From: Paenibacillus sp. HWE-109
GTDB lineage: Bacteria > Bacillota > Bacilli > Paenibacillales > NBRC-103111
Reading direction: 5' to 3'
Length of the DNA: 64,000 nucleotides
Assembly (NCBI RefSeq): GCF_022163125.1
Contig: NZ_CP091881.1
Location: forward strand, 7,269,001-7,333,000
Below are positions 1 to 6,864 of this stretch, in pieces. Both the position numbers and the translations under genes were made by a program. The notes beneath the pieces were generated by a model. It was given only the letters and a program-made list of their open reading frames with translations, had not been told where the DNA came from and ran no database searches. The first letter of the stretch is position 1. Each line of letters opens with the position of its first letter.

Positions 1-198
1 TCCCAGCTTGGTGTCCTTCGTATACACACCCTTGTAGCTATCTAGTATGCCAGATAGTTCTGTCCATTCATCTGTTGCTCCAGCTATTGATATTGGTGCT
101 GATGCAGCTGAAGCTTGAGGTATCCATCCGCCTACACTCATAAAAAGGCTAGATGCAGTCAAACAAGTAACCATGAAGCCAGATATCCTTCGTTTCAT
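1..198 (-). CDS. Secreted protein, N-terminal part only (runs off window)
   Basis: An open frame of 66 codons starts at an ATG at 198 and is still open at base 1, so the rest of the gene lies outside the window. The start is preceded by a GGAGAGG ribosome site about 15 bases upstream. The first 30 or so residues form a typical Gram-positive signal peptide: MKRR, a hydrophobic stretch (GFMVTCLTASSLFMSVGGW) and an A-S-A-A cleavage region. The mature part begins with a sequence rich in T, D and aromatic residues (DEWTELSGILDSYKGVY). The protein is therefore probably exported. The family cannot be named from this fragment; secreted glycosidases and surface proteins of Paenibacillus are both possible. 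Confidence 0.6.
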   Translation of the reverse strand, partial: MKRRISGFMVTCLTASSLFMSVGGWIPQASAASAPISIAGATDEWTELSGILDSYKGVYTKDTKLG

Positions 199-649
199 CT
201 TCAACAATCTAAACCTCTCCTCTCTGTTACCCTTGAAATTAGTATCTTATCTGCCGTTTTCTTTTGTGCCGAGGTGGCTGTTCCAGAAATCGCTTAATCT
301 TCCATGCCTATTGAAGCCATTTATAATGGATGCGCTTTCAATTTAGGTGGGATTTGAATAAACACTTAAATTTCACGTTACTATACACTTCATGATTTTA
401 CATTCGATAATTGTTTCCAACTTGCAAAGCTCATACTCGAATCTATACGGTGCGGTTCAGTAATAGCTTGTCTGATTACCTCGTTGACTCGTTTTGAACT
501 CCTTTCTGTCTAAATGAATCATGTTGTTTGTTGCATGGCCACACACTTTATATATCACAGGAAAATGAAGCAATATACTGTTCATTTTTCTTAAGTATCA
601 GAAAATAACTGCACTTTTTGGATCCGTCGGCAAAATCTACTGTCTTTTT
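199..649. other. Stretch with no recognised gene
   Basis: About 450 bases upstream of the truncated secreted-protein gene. I see no convincing reading frame, RNA gene or clear repeat. It should contain the promoter of the minus-strand gene at 1-198. Base composition is AT-rich. Confidence 0.5.
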
Positions 650-802
650 TTATATTTCATGACCTTTAAGGGCCAGCCCTTTCTCAGCAGAAGTCGACGT
701 TTGTAGTCCGGACGTTCTCTTTAAAACCGCCGCTACTGTAGAAGGAAGCTGCCCAACCACCAACAGTTCATGCCCCGCAAGGAATTCTGTGAAAACTTTG
801 CC
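650..802 (-). pseudogene. Possible 3' remnant of a gene abutting an att-like repeat
   Basis: On the minus strand, directly after the stop of the att-like repeat at 803-820, an open frame of 50 codons ends in TAA at 650. It reads GKVFTEFLAGHELLVVGQ and then continues through LPSTVAAVLKRTSG to KGHEI-stop. It has no start codon and no ribosome site, but its residue make-up looks protein-like rather than random. It may be the tail of a gene cut off by a recombination event at the repeat. I do not recognise the family and the call is tentative. Confidence 0.25.
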
Positions 803-820
803 TTACTTGTGATACGGTTC
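803..820 (-). repeat. att-like copy of the rlmH 3' end (site A)
   Basis: The minus strand reads GAACCGTATCACAAGTAA, which would encode E-P-Y-H-K-stop. It is identical over 18 bases to the site at 6494-6511 and differs from the true rlmH end at 11827-11844 at only three positions (bases 12, 15 and 18). It lies in the same orientation as rlmH. The outer flank AAAACT just to its left is shared with sites B and C. Confidence 0.75.
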
Positions 821-861
821 ACCACGCTATCTGTAACGACCAAGTTTTTGAAATAAAACAA

Positions 862-881
862 GGGCACTCTTCAGAGTGCCC
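862..881 (-). terminator. Intrinsic terminator after the HxlR-type gene
   Basis: GGGCACTCT and AGAGTGCCC form a perfect 9-base-pair stem with a two-base loop, followed on the minus strand by a T-rich stretch (TTGTTTTATTTC). It lies about 40 bases after the stop codon at 922. Confidence 0.75.
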
Positions 882-921
882 CCAGGCTAAAACCGACTGT
901 TTTCAGTTTTTGTTGACCGAT

Positions 922-1335
922 TTATGATGTAATATCGTCGAAATTCTGCAAAAGGCGCAGCTCCAGCCCTCTCTCGTTTGTTGTTAGTTCTTGCATGATC
1001 GGAATAGTCATATCGGTATTTGGGTTGTATTTCAGGCCCCAGTGCATAATGGCAAAAACGACCGGAAACAGGTCAAGTGCCTTTTGTGTTGGTCGGTACA
1101 TGGTCTGTGCGCGGTTTGAAGCTCCTTCTGTCTTGACGAGCAGGCCTGCTTCAACGAGTGATTGGAGCCGTGCGCTCAAAATATTAGTTGAAATGTGCTC
1201 GCGTGAAGCAAGAAACTCGCGGTAATACCGCTTGTTATGGATAAGGACATCACGAAGTATGACTAGGCTCCAGGGATCACCCCATATGTCGAGCGCATAT
1301 ACAATTGGACAAACTGTGGAAGATCGCTTTTTCAT
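922..1335 (-). CDS. HxlR-family transcriptional regulator
   Basis: A 137-residue winged-helix regulator of the HxlR (MarR-like) family. It shows the family hallmarks: an N-terminal cysteine (KKRSSTVCPIVYALDIWGDPW), then RYYREFLASREHISTNILSARLQSLVEAGLL as the recognition helix and wing, and a C-terminal helix. I place the start at the ATG at 1335, because the longer frame upstream merely translates the two operator repeats (LQNASTN twice). The -10 box TATAAT lies at 1343-1348, so transcription should begin next to the ATG and the mRNA may be leaderless. The gene is divergent from an SRPBCC-domain gene at 1448, its likely target. HxlR proteins often answer aldehyde or redox stress; the signal here is unknown. 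Confidence 0.85.
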   Translation of the reverse strand: MKKRSSTVCPIVYALDIWGDPWSLVILRDVLIHNKRYYREFLASREHISTNILSARLQSLVEAGLLVKTEGASNRAQTMYRPTQKALDLFPVVFAIMHWGLKYNPNTDMTIPIMQELTTNERGLELRLLQNFDDITS

Positions 1336-1342
1336 GAAAATG

Positions 1343-1371
1343 ATTATACAATTCGTGCTTGCATTTTGCAA
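1343..1371 (-). promoter_or_regulatory. Promoter of the HxlR-type gene
   Basis: On the minus strand, TTGCAA (1366-1371) and TATAAT (1343-1348) are separated by exactly 17 bases. The -35 box lies inside the first operator repeat, which fits autoregulation. Confidence 0.7.
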
Positions 1372-1395
1372 GTTCGTACTTGCGTTTTGCAAGTA
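1356..1395. promoter_or_regulatory. Two tandem HxlR-type operators
   Basis: Two inverted repeats stand 21 bases apart, two turns of the helix: TGCTTGCATTTTGCAAGTT at 1356-1374 and TACTTGCGTTTTGCAAGTA at 1377-1395. The second has perfect 7-base arms (TACTTGC and GCAAGTA). They overlap the -35 boxes of both divergent promoters, so a bound regulator would block both genes. Confidence 0.75.
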
Positions 1396-1408
1396 CATAA
1401 TTTATACT
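1380..1408 (+). promoter_or_regulatory. Promoter of the SRPBCC-domain gene
   Basis: TTGCGT (1380-1385) and TATACT (1403-1408) are 17 bases apart. The -35 box lies in the second operator at 1377-1395. Start of transcription would be near 1415, about 30 bases before the ATG. Confidence 0.65.
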
Positions 1409-1447
1409 CGGTGTGTAGTCAACAATTAACGAGGGGTGATAACTTGT

Positions 1448-1924
1448 ATGAATCAAAGTTACAGCACTTTTTTTGAGGTAGACCAGAGCCCCGAAGAAGT
1501 CTTTGCCGCTATCAATAACGTCCGCGGATGGTGGTCAGAGGAAATTGAGGGCAATACCGACGAACTCGGTGAATTTAAGTACCACTACCAAGATATTCAC
1601 CGCTGTACCATCCAAATCACCGAGCTTGTTCCAGGTAAAAAGGTTGTTTGGCACATTACAGACAACTACTTTAACTTCGTACAGGACAAGAGCGAGTGGA
1701 CGGGTACCAATATTGTCTTTGAAATCGATAAGAAAGACGGCAAAACAGAAGTTCGATTTACGCACGTAGGCCTCGTTCCCGCGTATGAATGCTACGTCGT
1801 CTGTACGGACTCCTGGGGCATTTACATAAGCGGCAGTCTTCGCGACTTGATCACCAAGGGTAAGGGCCAACCCAACCAAAGCGAGCAAATTGCAAATAAA
1901 CACGGCATAGTTAACAATTCTTAG
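1448..1924 (+). CDS. SRPBCC (AHSA1/START-like) domain protein
   Basis: A 158-residue single-domain protein of the SRPBCC fold, a helix-grip fold with a deep hydrophobic pocket for small ligands. The hallmark start (SYSTFFEVDQSPEEVFAAIN), the GWWSEEIEG segment, the middle strands (ELVPGKKVVWHI), and TEVRFTHVGL followed by a C-terminal helix match the AHSA1-like subfamily. I chose the ATG at 1448 because GAGGGGTG lies about 10 bases upstream; a GTG at 1436 is also in frame. The gene is divergent from an HxlR regulator and its promoter overlaps their shared operators, so it is probably induced when that regulator is released. Its ligand cannot be read from the sequence. Confidence 0.8.
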   Translation: MNQSYSTFFEVDQSPEEVFAAINNVRGWWSEEIEGNTDELGEFKYHYQDIHRCTIQITELVPGKKVVWHITDNYFNFVQDKSEWTGTNIVFEIDKKDGKTEVRFTHVGLVPAYECYVVCTDSWGIYISGSLRDLITKGKGQPNQSEQIANKHGIVNNS

Positions 1925-2087
1925 AAACCCCATGCCATAGACCTAAGGCTCGGCGCTTAGCAAAAGAGGCTTTGCCAAGAGATTGCGCTGCCTCTTCTGA
2001 AAGCGTCGAGCAAAGTATTAGCAATAGTCAAACTCAGACTCCTGCGGGTTTCTCCCCGAAAAACGCTGCCGTTATTTGTGGTAAAGC

Positions 2088-2105
2088 TCACCGTATCACA
2101 AGTAG
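2088..2105 (+). repeat. Inverted att-like copy of the rlmH 3' end
   Basis: The plus strand reads TCACCGTATCACAAGTAG, matching the site A and B sequence at 15 of 18 positions but in the opposite orientation to rlmH. Its flank (AAAGCT just before the core) resembles that of sites B and C. It lies between the SRPBCC gene and the gene at 2113, and may mark an inverted insertion or a decayed junction. Confidence 0.5.
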
Positions 2106-2112
2106 GGCGAAA

Positions 2113-2586
2113 TTATTGTGACACGTTCCATTCTCCTTTAATGACAAAGAACGAACCTCGAATTGTTCCAGCTAGTTTAGACTTCTGCCTAGCAAACTTA
2201 AACTTCCCTTCCAACTCCTTTGGAATCTCCATCCCCTCAGAAAGCTTAAAACCAACAGCCCGCTTCTTAGGGTCATCAACCGTATACATGACATTGATCC
2301 CGAGACCATCCTCATAAAAGACATAGGTAAATTGAATGTTTTCCACTTGAAAACGCGATGTTTCTAAAGGTTTGGCCGCAAACGCAATATCACGTTCTTT
2401 CAAAATTCGGTTTACATAATCAAGGTTTTCCTGACTTTCGCTAGCAGGTACAACCGTAAATTCATGTTTGTATTTGTTCATAAAGTAACGGGCTTCATTA
2501 GCACGTAAACCAGCAAGCGCTTCTACCACAGGTGAAGACTCTAAGCCTACCGTAGACACATTTTTAAAATCAACGATATAAGACAT
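2113..2586 (-). CDS. Hypothetical protein, phage-free conserved type
   Basis: A 157-residue soluble protein that I do not recognise. The start is the ATG at 2586 (MSYIVDFKNVSTVGLESSPV), with GGAGTGA a few bases upstream. The sequence has no signal peptide or membrane segment. It is mixed alpha/beta in character, with a central run of aromatic residues (FQVENIQFTYVFYEDGLGINVMY) and a basic C-terminal part (KFKFARQKSKLAGTIRG). It lies 23 bases after an effector-binding protein gene on the same strand and is probably co-transcribed with it, so a role in the same stress or ligand response is likely. Confidence 0.55.
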   Translation of the reverse strand: MSYIVDFKNVSTVGLESSPVVEALAGLRANEARYFMNKYKHEFTVVPASESQENLDYVNRILKERDIAFAAKPLETSRFQVENIQFTYVFYEDGLGINVMYTVDDPKKRAVGFKLSEGMEIPKELEGKFKFARQKSKLAGTIRGSFFVIKGEWNVSQ

Positions 2587-2609
2587 TCTCATCACTCCAA
2601 TGATCTCGT

Positions 2610-3089
2610 TTATTTCCTAACCACAGGAATCCACATTTCCCCATATACGATGCCGTCTCGCTGCCCCATCTCAACCGTTGCATTGGGTCCGCCAACATAG
2701 GCGAAATTCTGGGCTTCTGGTAAGGCCTGACCAAAGGCAATGCCGGTAAGTTTATTGCTCATCTCTTCAGCTGTATTCCCTTCACCTTTAACGACGAGGT
2801 ATTGACCCTTCGGGAATTGAATAATTCTGTGTTCTTCCGGTACCGATCCTTCTGTCATGACACCAGCATAATACATCATCTTGTGATTTACAGCTTCATT
2901 CACAGCAAAAATGTAGTCATTCGTGGCAATAGCCTTTAAAGAGTCAAGCCTTCCATCCTGCTCCACTGCCTGCCAGAAGTTTTCCTTCTCCTTGTTCATC
3001 CCGGCATAATCTGTGTAATTGCTCTTTAGCTCCGTTCCAATACCTAGTACGATAAAACTGTCTTTTTCCTCAAGGGTATACATTGCCAT
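2610..3089 (-). CDS. GyrI-like/AraC effector-binding domain protein
   Basis: A 159-residue stand-alone effector-binding domain protein. The pattern of a short N-terminal strand (YTLEEKDSFIVLGIGTELK), a helix region (KENFWQAVEQDGRL), YYAGVMTEG.VPEEHRIIQFPKGQYLVVKGEG in the middle and WIPVV near the C terminus is typical of the GyrI-like/AraC_E_bind superfamily, which binds small hydrophobic or cationic compounds. The start at 3089 has a good AGGAG site. It is divergent from a WYL-domain regulator (3382) across a duplicated promoter region and is the likely target of that regulator. Ligand unknown. Confidence 0.75.
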   Translation of the reverse strand: MAMYTLEEKDSFIVLGIGTELKSNYTDYAGMNKEKENFWQAVEQDGRLDSLKAIATNDYIFAVNEAVNHKMMYYAGVMTEGSVPEEHRIIQFPKGQYLVVKGEGNTAEEMSNKLTGIAFGQALPEAQNFAYVGGPNATVEMGQRDGIVYGEMWIPVVRK

Positions 3090-3195
3090 AATTAACACTC
3101 CTTTTTTTGAATTGATTAAATGATGATTTCTTCACTTAATATGTCTATTATAACTATAAATCATGTCAAAACTTGATACTGTTTATCGGAGCCAT
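3090..3195. repeat. Promoter region duplication, copy 1
   Basis: About 105 bases that match 3272-3378 at most positions: both run from the first codons of the minus-strand gene through CTATAA..CATGTCAAAA..TGATACTGTTTA to a GGAGCC motif. This copy ends in a decayed form of the regulator's start region. Confidence 0.75.
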
Positions 3196-3274
3196 AAATG
3201 AGCGGATATTCTACTTTCGCGATTTTTTCACTTTTCCCCATCTCAACCGTTGCATTAGGTCCATACGCTGCCAT
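3161..3274 (-). pseudogene. Collapsed duplicate of the effector-binding gene
   Basis: A 37-codon frame beginning MAAYGPNATVEMGK. It has its own ribosome site and promoter copy, like the gene at 2610-3089, but the first codons are fused straight onto GPNATVEMG, a stretch that in the intact gene lies near the C terminus. The frame then runs on into promoter copy 1 and ends LT-stop. The simplest reading is a tandem duplication of the gene and its promoter followed by an internal deletion of about 130 codons. It probably has no function of its own, though it would still be transcribed. Confidence 0.65.
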
Positions 3275-3378
3275 AATCAAAACTCCTTTCTTTGAATTGA
3301 TCAAATGAGTTGTTTTTCCACTTGATACGTTTATAATAACTATAAACCATGTCAAAAAATGATACTGTTTAGAGGAGC
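3272..3378. promoter_or_regulatory. Divergent promoter/operator region of the WYL regulator (copy 2)
   Basis: Contains an imperfect inverted repeat of about 34 bases (arms TTGATACGTTTATA and TATAAACCATGTCAA). A related repeat is found in copy 1 at 3090-3195. A TATAAT preceded by TTGTTT at 16 bases could serve the plus strand. Its position between the regulator and the effector-binding gene suggests autoregulation. The operator call is inferred. Confidence 0.45.
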
Positions 3379-3381
3379 CCC

Positions 3382-4359
3382 ATGAAAAAAGTTGAACGGG
3401 TTAACATCATCATGCGGTACATCAACAACCGCGCTCACTTTACCATTTCTGAAATCATGAGAGAATTCAACATTTCCCGTTCGACGGCGATTAGAGATGT
3501 CAGAGAAATTGAGGCGATGGGGATGCCACTTGTCGCCGAAGTCGGGAGGGACGGGGGTTATTTTGTCATGAACAACTCTGTCCTACCCACTGTCCGCTTT
3601 ACTGATAATGAGATTAAAGCTCTTTTTATTGCCTTCATGGCCACAAGAAACCAACAACTCCCCTATCTTAAGAGTCGCCAATCTTTAGCGGAAAAATTAC
3701 TCGGCCTCATCTCGGAAAACCAGCAGGATGATCTTGTTCTGTTAAATCAAGTTTTGCTGTTCGAAGGAACCAACCCCCATAATCCCGACCTGCTTGATCT
3801 GTCAGATCTGCCCCACCCTATGTTAGAACAACTCATCCAAATCCTTCTTAAGGATAGCTATTTAATGGTTTCCGTCGAAGAAGGAAGGGAAATAAAGTCT
3901 TATCCCATTTATCTAATGCATCTATATCGTGAAAAAAGCTCATGGCAAATTGAAGGCTTTGACTTAGAGGAGGAAAAGAGGCGGATAATTCCTGTCGACA
4001 ATCTTACCGATGTCAAACCATACCCTAAGAAAAAAAGAATAAGCAAGAAGACTATTGTGGAACAACTAAGCAAGCAGGAAGAAGCCATTAACCTAGTCCT
4101 CGAACTCGGCCCAAAAGCGATTGCTCAGTACAAAAAGTATTATCCATTAAATATTTCCATTTCATACACGAATCCTTTTCAAGCCACAGCTGTTCTAAAA
4201 ACATTCATCAATGTTCATCATGAGGAGGAATTGGCTGAAATAACAAGTTGGCTGCTTTTCCTAGGTGGAGACATCAAGGTTAGGGAGATGCCAAAAGAGG
4301 TTTTGGAGGGTTTGCAGGAGAGAGTGGATATTTTAAGGAACAGTCGAAGCCCAGAATAA
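3382..4359 (+). CDS. HTH-WYL transcriptional regulator (YafY/DeoR type)
   Basis: A 325-residue regulator with an N-terminal HTH_11 winged helix (residues about 5-60; FTISEIMREFNISRSTAIRDVREIEAMGMPLVAEVGRDGGYFV) and a C-terminal WYL ligand-sensing domain from about 140 to 235 (SYPIYLMHLYREKSSWQIEGFDLEEEKRRIIPVDNLTDV), followed by a WCX-like extension to the end. The ATG at 3382 has AGAGGAG upstream. WYL regulators sense nucleic acids or nucleotides and small ligands in several stress and defence systems; here the neighbouring effector-binding gene suggests a small-molecule response. It lies in the cassette segment between sites A and the decayed site at 4394. Confidence 0.85.
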   Translation: MKKVERVNIIMRYINNRAHFTISEIMREFNISRSTAIRDVREIEAMGMPLVAEVGRDGGYFVMNNSVLPTVRFTDNEIKALFIAFMATRNQQLPYLKSRQSLAEKLLGLISENQQDDLVLLNQVLLFEGTNPHNPDLLDLSDLPHPMLEQLIQILLKDSYLMVSVEEGREIKSYPIYLMHLYREKSSWQIEGFDLEEEKRRIIPVDNLTDVKPYPKKKRISKKTIVEQLSKQEEAINLVLELGPKAIAQYKKYYPLNISISYTNPFQATAVLKTFINVHHEEELAEITSWLLFLGGDIKVREMPKEVLEGLQERVDILRNSRSPE

Positions 4360-4393
4360 ACTACGCCTAGCCAGACTAGAGCGCTGCTTTCCC

Positions 4394-4411
4394 CCAGTTG
4401 ATCTAGATACG
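4394..4411 (-). repeat. Decayed att-like site
   Basis: The minus strand begins GAACCGTATC, identical to the first 10 bases of the rlmH end, but the rest has drifted. The flank to its right matches the flank of site A at about 15 of 23 positions without gaps, which supports common origin. It would separate the WYL-regulated segment from the ABC-F segment. Confidence 0.4.
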
Positions 4412-4444
4412 GTTCGCCGCACTAGGTGAAACGGCAAATTTTAA

Positions 4445-4464
4445 GCCATCCCGTTTAGGATGGC
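4445..4464 (-). terminator. Intrinsic terminator after the ABC-F gene
   Basis: GCCATCC and GGATGGC form a 7-base-pair stem with a six-base loop, followed on the minus strand by TTAAAATTT. It lies about 26 bases after the ABC-F stop codon. Confidence 0.7.
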
Positions 4465-4490
4465 CCTCTCTTGTGTATGGATTACTCCAA

Positions 4491-6230
4491 TTAAAGCAAC
4501 TTAATCAGCTCTTCTAGCTCATCAACCAATACTTTTGCAAGCTCAAAATTCGTATCTTTTAAAGCCAACTCTATTTTCATTTCAACAGATTTTTTATTTT
4601 GTTCATTTTCTAGATAATCTCTATCAAAATGACTCGCATAAATCATCTGTCTAAATTTCCGCATACTCATTTTTCTAATCGTCTTATCATCAATGATCAA
4701 AACATAATCCATCCCATTTACAACAGAATAGAAATCATGAGAAATCATGAGAATCGCACCTTTATAGTCTTCAATAGCCTTCTCCAGTGCTATTTGTGTA
4801 TACGTGTCCAAATGGCTTGTCGGTTCATCAAGAAGCAAAACGTTTGCTTTACTGGCAGAAACCTTAGCCAATTGAAGCATATTTTTTTCTCCACCAGATA
4901 AAGATGCTATCTTTTGATTAACGATTTCTCCTTCAAAGCCATAGTTTGAAATATACGATCTAACTTCATCATACGTTTTAAACCCAGCATCGATGAATTC
5001 TTCTAGTATTGTATTAGAATCCTTTAGCACTTCTCCTTGATTCTGAGATAGATAAGCCACTTTAACATCCGCATTTATTTCAATTGAAGCATGATTATTT
5101 TTGAAGATATCTCGGAGTAAAGTTGTTTTCCCGGTACCGTTTGGACCTATAATGGCTACTTTATCTGTAGATTTTATCTCAAAGTTAACATTGTCTAAAA
5201 GTAATTCATCAAACGTAACACTATAATTATTGACATTTACAACAATGGTGTCTTCAATTTCATTCTCAATACCGAAACTGATATTCGGTTGCTTAATTTC
5301 AACAAATGGTGCCTTAATTCTGCGCGCTTCCAATCTCTCTTGAAACCTAACTCTAGCTTTTAACGCTCTACCTCTAGATGCTTCTGAATTATACGTTGCG
5401 ATAGCTCTAAGATTATCAATAATGTTATCGTATCTCTCAATTTCTTCTTGTTCAGCGACTGCGATTTCTTGCAACTCAATTTTTGTCTGAAGTAATGAGA
5501 AATTATACTCAATATACCGCCCATCAAACTCTTGGATCTCCCTATTTTCAAGGTGTAGAATTTTGTTGAAACAATGATTCAATAGATATCGGTTGTGCGT
5601 AACAACTAACAGCATTCCTTTGTGAGAATTAATCAGATTTTTAAGCGCATTTAGGTTTTCAAAGTCTAAAAATACATCGGGTTCGTCCATAATCATTAAG
5701 TCTGGACTACTAAGCATTTCCTTCATCACTTGAATAAGTTTGAATTCCCCGCCACTCAGGTCGGATACCCTAAGGTCTTTTAGCTTCATGAGGTTTGCTA
5801 GATTTAGTTTCTTATTAATCTTGCTTTCGAAATCATCCCCACCGATTGAATCAAATGCGTCTAAAGCTAATTGATACTTTTCTAATAACGACTCAATATC
5901 CGATGATGTTTCCATTTCCGTACAAATAGCTGTTATTTCATTTTGTATCTTAATAAATTCTTCCCCTATATATTCAAAAACGGTTGTTTCTTTGCTTTTG
6001 TCGAATTGTGGGAATTGACTTACATGCCTAATATTGCAAGTCGGATCTATTTCTAACTTGCCCTCGAACAAATATCTTTCTGGATCCATCAGTATATCTA
6101 TCAACGTACTTTTCCCACTGCCACTTGTTCCTATAAAAGCGCAATGTTGTGCCTCTTCAAGCGTAAATGAAATGTTTGTATATAGTTCTTTTTGCGGAAA
6201 TGAGAAGGATAAGTTATCAACTTTTATCAT
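4491..6230 (-). CDS. ABC-F family ATPase (ribosome-associated)
   Basis: A 579-residue protein with two ABC ATPase domains and no membrane segment, the ABC-F layout. Domain 1: Walker A GTSGSGKST (about residues 34-42), signature LSGGE, Walker B LMIMDEPD. Domain 2: Walker A GPNGTGKTT, signature LSGGE, Walker B LLLDEPTSHLD. A helical linker of about 80 residues between the domains is rich in E, R and K. The first Walker B ends in D-E-P-D rather than the usual D-E-P-T. ABC-F proteins bind the ribosomal E site; some rescue stalled ribosomes, others confer resistance to macrolides, lincosamides, streptogramins A or phenicols. Which role applies cannot be told. It is the only gene in its segment between two att-like sites, typical of a mobile resistance cassette. 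Confidence 0.85.
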   Translation of the reverse strand: MIKVDNLSFSFPQKELYTNISFTLEEAQHCAFIGTSGSGKSTLIDILMDPERYLFEGKLEIDPTCNIRHVSQFPQFDKSKETTVFEYIGEEFIKIQNEITAICTEMETSSDIESLLEKYQLALDAFDSIGGDDFESKINKKLNLANLMKLKDLRVSDLSGGEFKLIQVMKEMLSSPDLMIMDEPDVFLDFENLNALKNLINSHKGMLLVVTHNRYLLNHCFNKILHLENREIQEFDGRYIEYNFSLLQTKIELQEIAVAEQEEIERYDNIIDNLRAIATYNSEASRGRALKARVRFQERLEARRIKAPFVEIKQPNISFGIENEIEDTIVVNVNNYSVTFDELLLDNVNFEIKSTDKVAIIGPNGTGKTTLLRDIFKNNHASIEINADVKVAYLSQNQGEVLKDSNTILEEFIDAGFKTYDEVRSYISNYGFEGEIVNQKIASLSGGEKNMLQLAKVSASKANVLLLDEPTSHLDTYTQIALEKAIEDYKGAILMISHDFYSVVNGMDYVLIIDDKTIRKMSMRKFRQMIYASHFDRDYLENEQNKKSVEMKIELALKDTNFELAKVLVDELEELIKLL

Positions 6231-6493
6231 AGTGTTACCTTTCTTTATAACTAGAATAGCGACTATTGTTAGATGTATTTCAAAACATAGATTTTGAGTT
6301 TACCGTTGTTAGAGTAACACTGTTTACAACTAACTTCAATGGGGTCAATTTATCTGGCTCCTTGATCAAATAATGATAAGACGGGAATACCTCCTGGAGA
6401 ATAGCCAACGGTATGGGTCGGGGTGCTCCTGGATGTTTCATTTCATTCCATTTTTTGCATACTTGACCCGAGTTGTATAATAAAAACTTGTTG
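6231..6493. other. Leader region of the ABC-F gene, no gene recognised
   Basis: About 260 bases between att-like site B and the ABC-F start. An AAAGG ribosome site precedes the ABC-F ATG. An open minus-strand frame (6280-6543) crosses the region and even the att-like site, but has no ribosome site and no known family; a short piece of it (GAPRPIPLAILQEVFPSYHY) looks protein-like and could be a remnant. ABC-F resistance genes often have regulatory leaders; I could not define an attenuator here. Confidence 0.35.
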
Positions 6494-6511
6494 TTACTTG
6501 TGATACGGTTC
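6494..6511 (-). repeat. att-like copy of the rlmH 3' end (site B)
   Basis: The minus strand reads GAACCGTATCACAAGTAA, identical to site A and encoding E-P-Y-H-K-stop. Its right flank (reading inward on the minus strand, GCC.ATAA.CC..TTA.GCTGA) is clearly related to that of site C, so homology extends beyond the core by about 25 bases. Confidence 0.8.
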
Positions 6512-6702
6512 AGCTTAATGGGGTTATCGGCGAAAAATTCCAAAGGAACTGCTGCTGCGCGGTGATCTGCTTGTTCCGTTCAACTATCGTACCTGTTAAT
6601 TGCTCACGCCATATTGAAATGCATGCCGACTTGGGGGGATTTACAGCGGACAACCATATAGTGGTAAAATATAGATATGAAATATTGGGGGTGAAGTTGT
6701 GT

Positions 6703-6864
6703 ATGACTGAGTACAAAAATAATAGGAAGTTGAACTTCCTATTACGGCACCTGGAATATCATAACACCTACAAAAAAACGTTCAATAATGAGGAAGAAAA
6801 AGGGAAGAAACCCCCTCCGCCGCTCAGGGTGCGAGTATCTTCCTCGGGAGGGCGATGCCAATGA
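6703..6864 (+). CDS. Small chimeric ORF upstream of a membrane protein
   Basis: A 53-codon frame (MTEYKNNRKLNFLLRHLEYH...) with a strong ribosome site GGGGGTG nine bases before the ATG. It overlaps the next gene by 10 bases. Base composition changes within it: the first 35 codons are AT-rich like the surroundings, the rest (PPPPLRVRVSSSGGRCQ) is GC-rich like the next gene. It is probably an original small gene whose 3' part was replaced when a GC-rich fragment was joined here. No family recognised. Confidence 0.4.
   Translation: MTEYKNNRKLNFLLRHLEYHNTYKKTFNNEEEKGKKPPPPLRVRVSSSGGRCQ

Noticed and set aside
6280..6543. 87-codon minus-strand frame crossing att-like site B
   Set aside because: No ribosome site, unnatural composition in its first part, and it would run through the att-like repeat in a frame other than that of rlmH.
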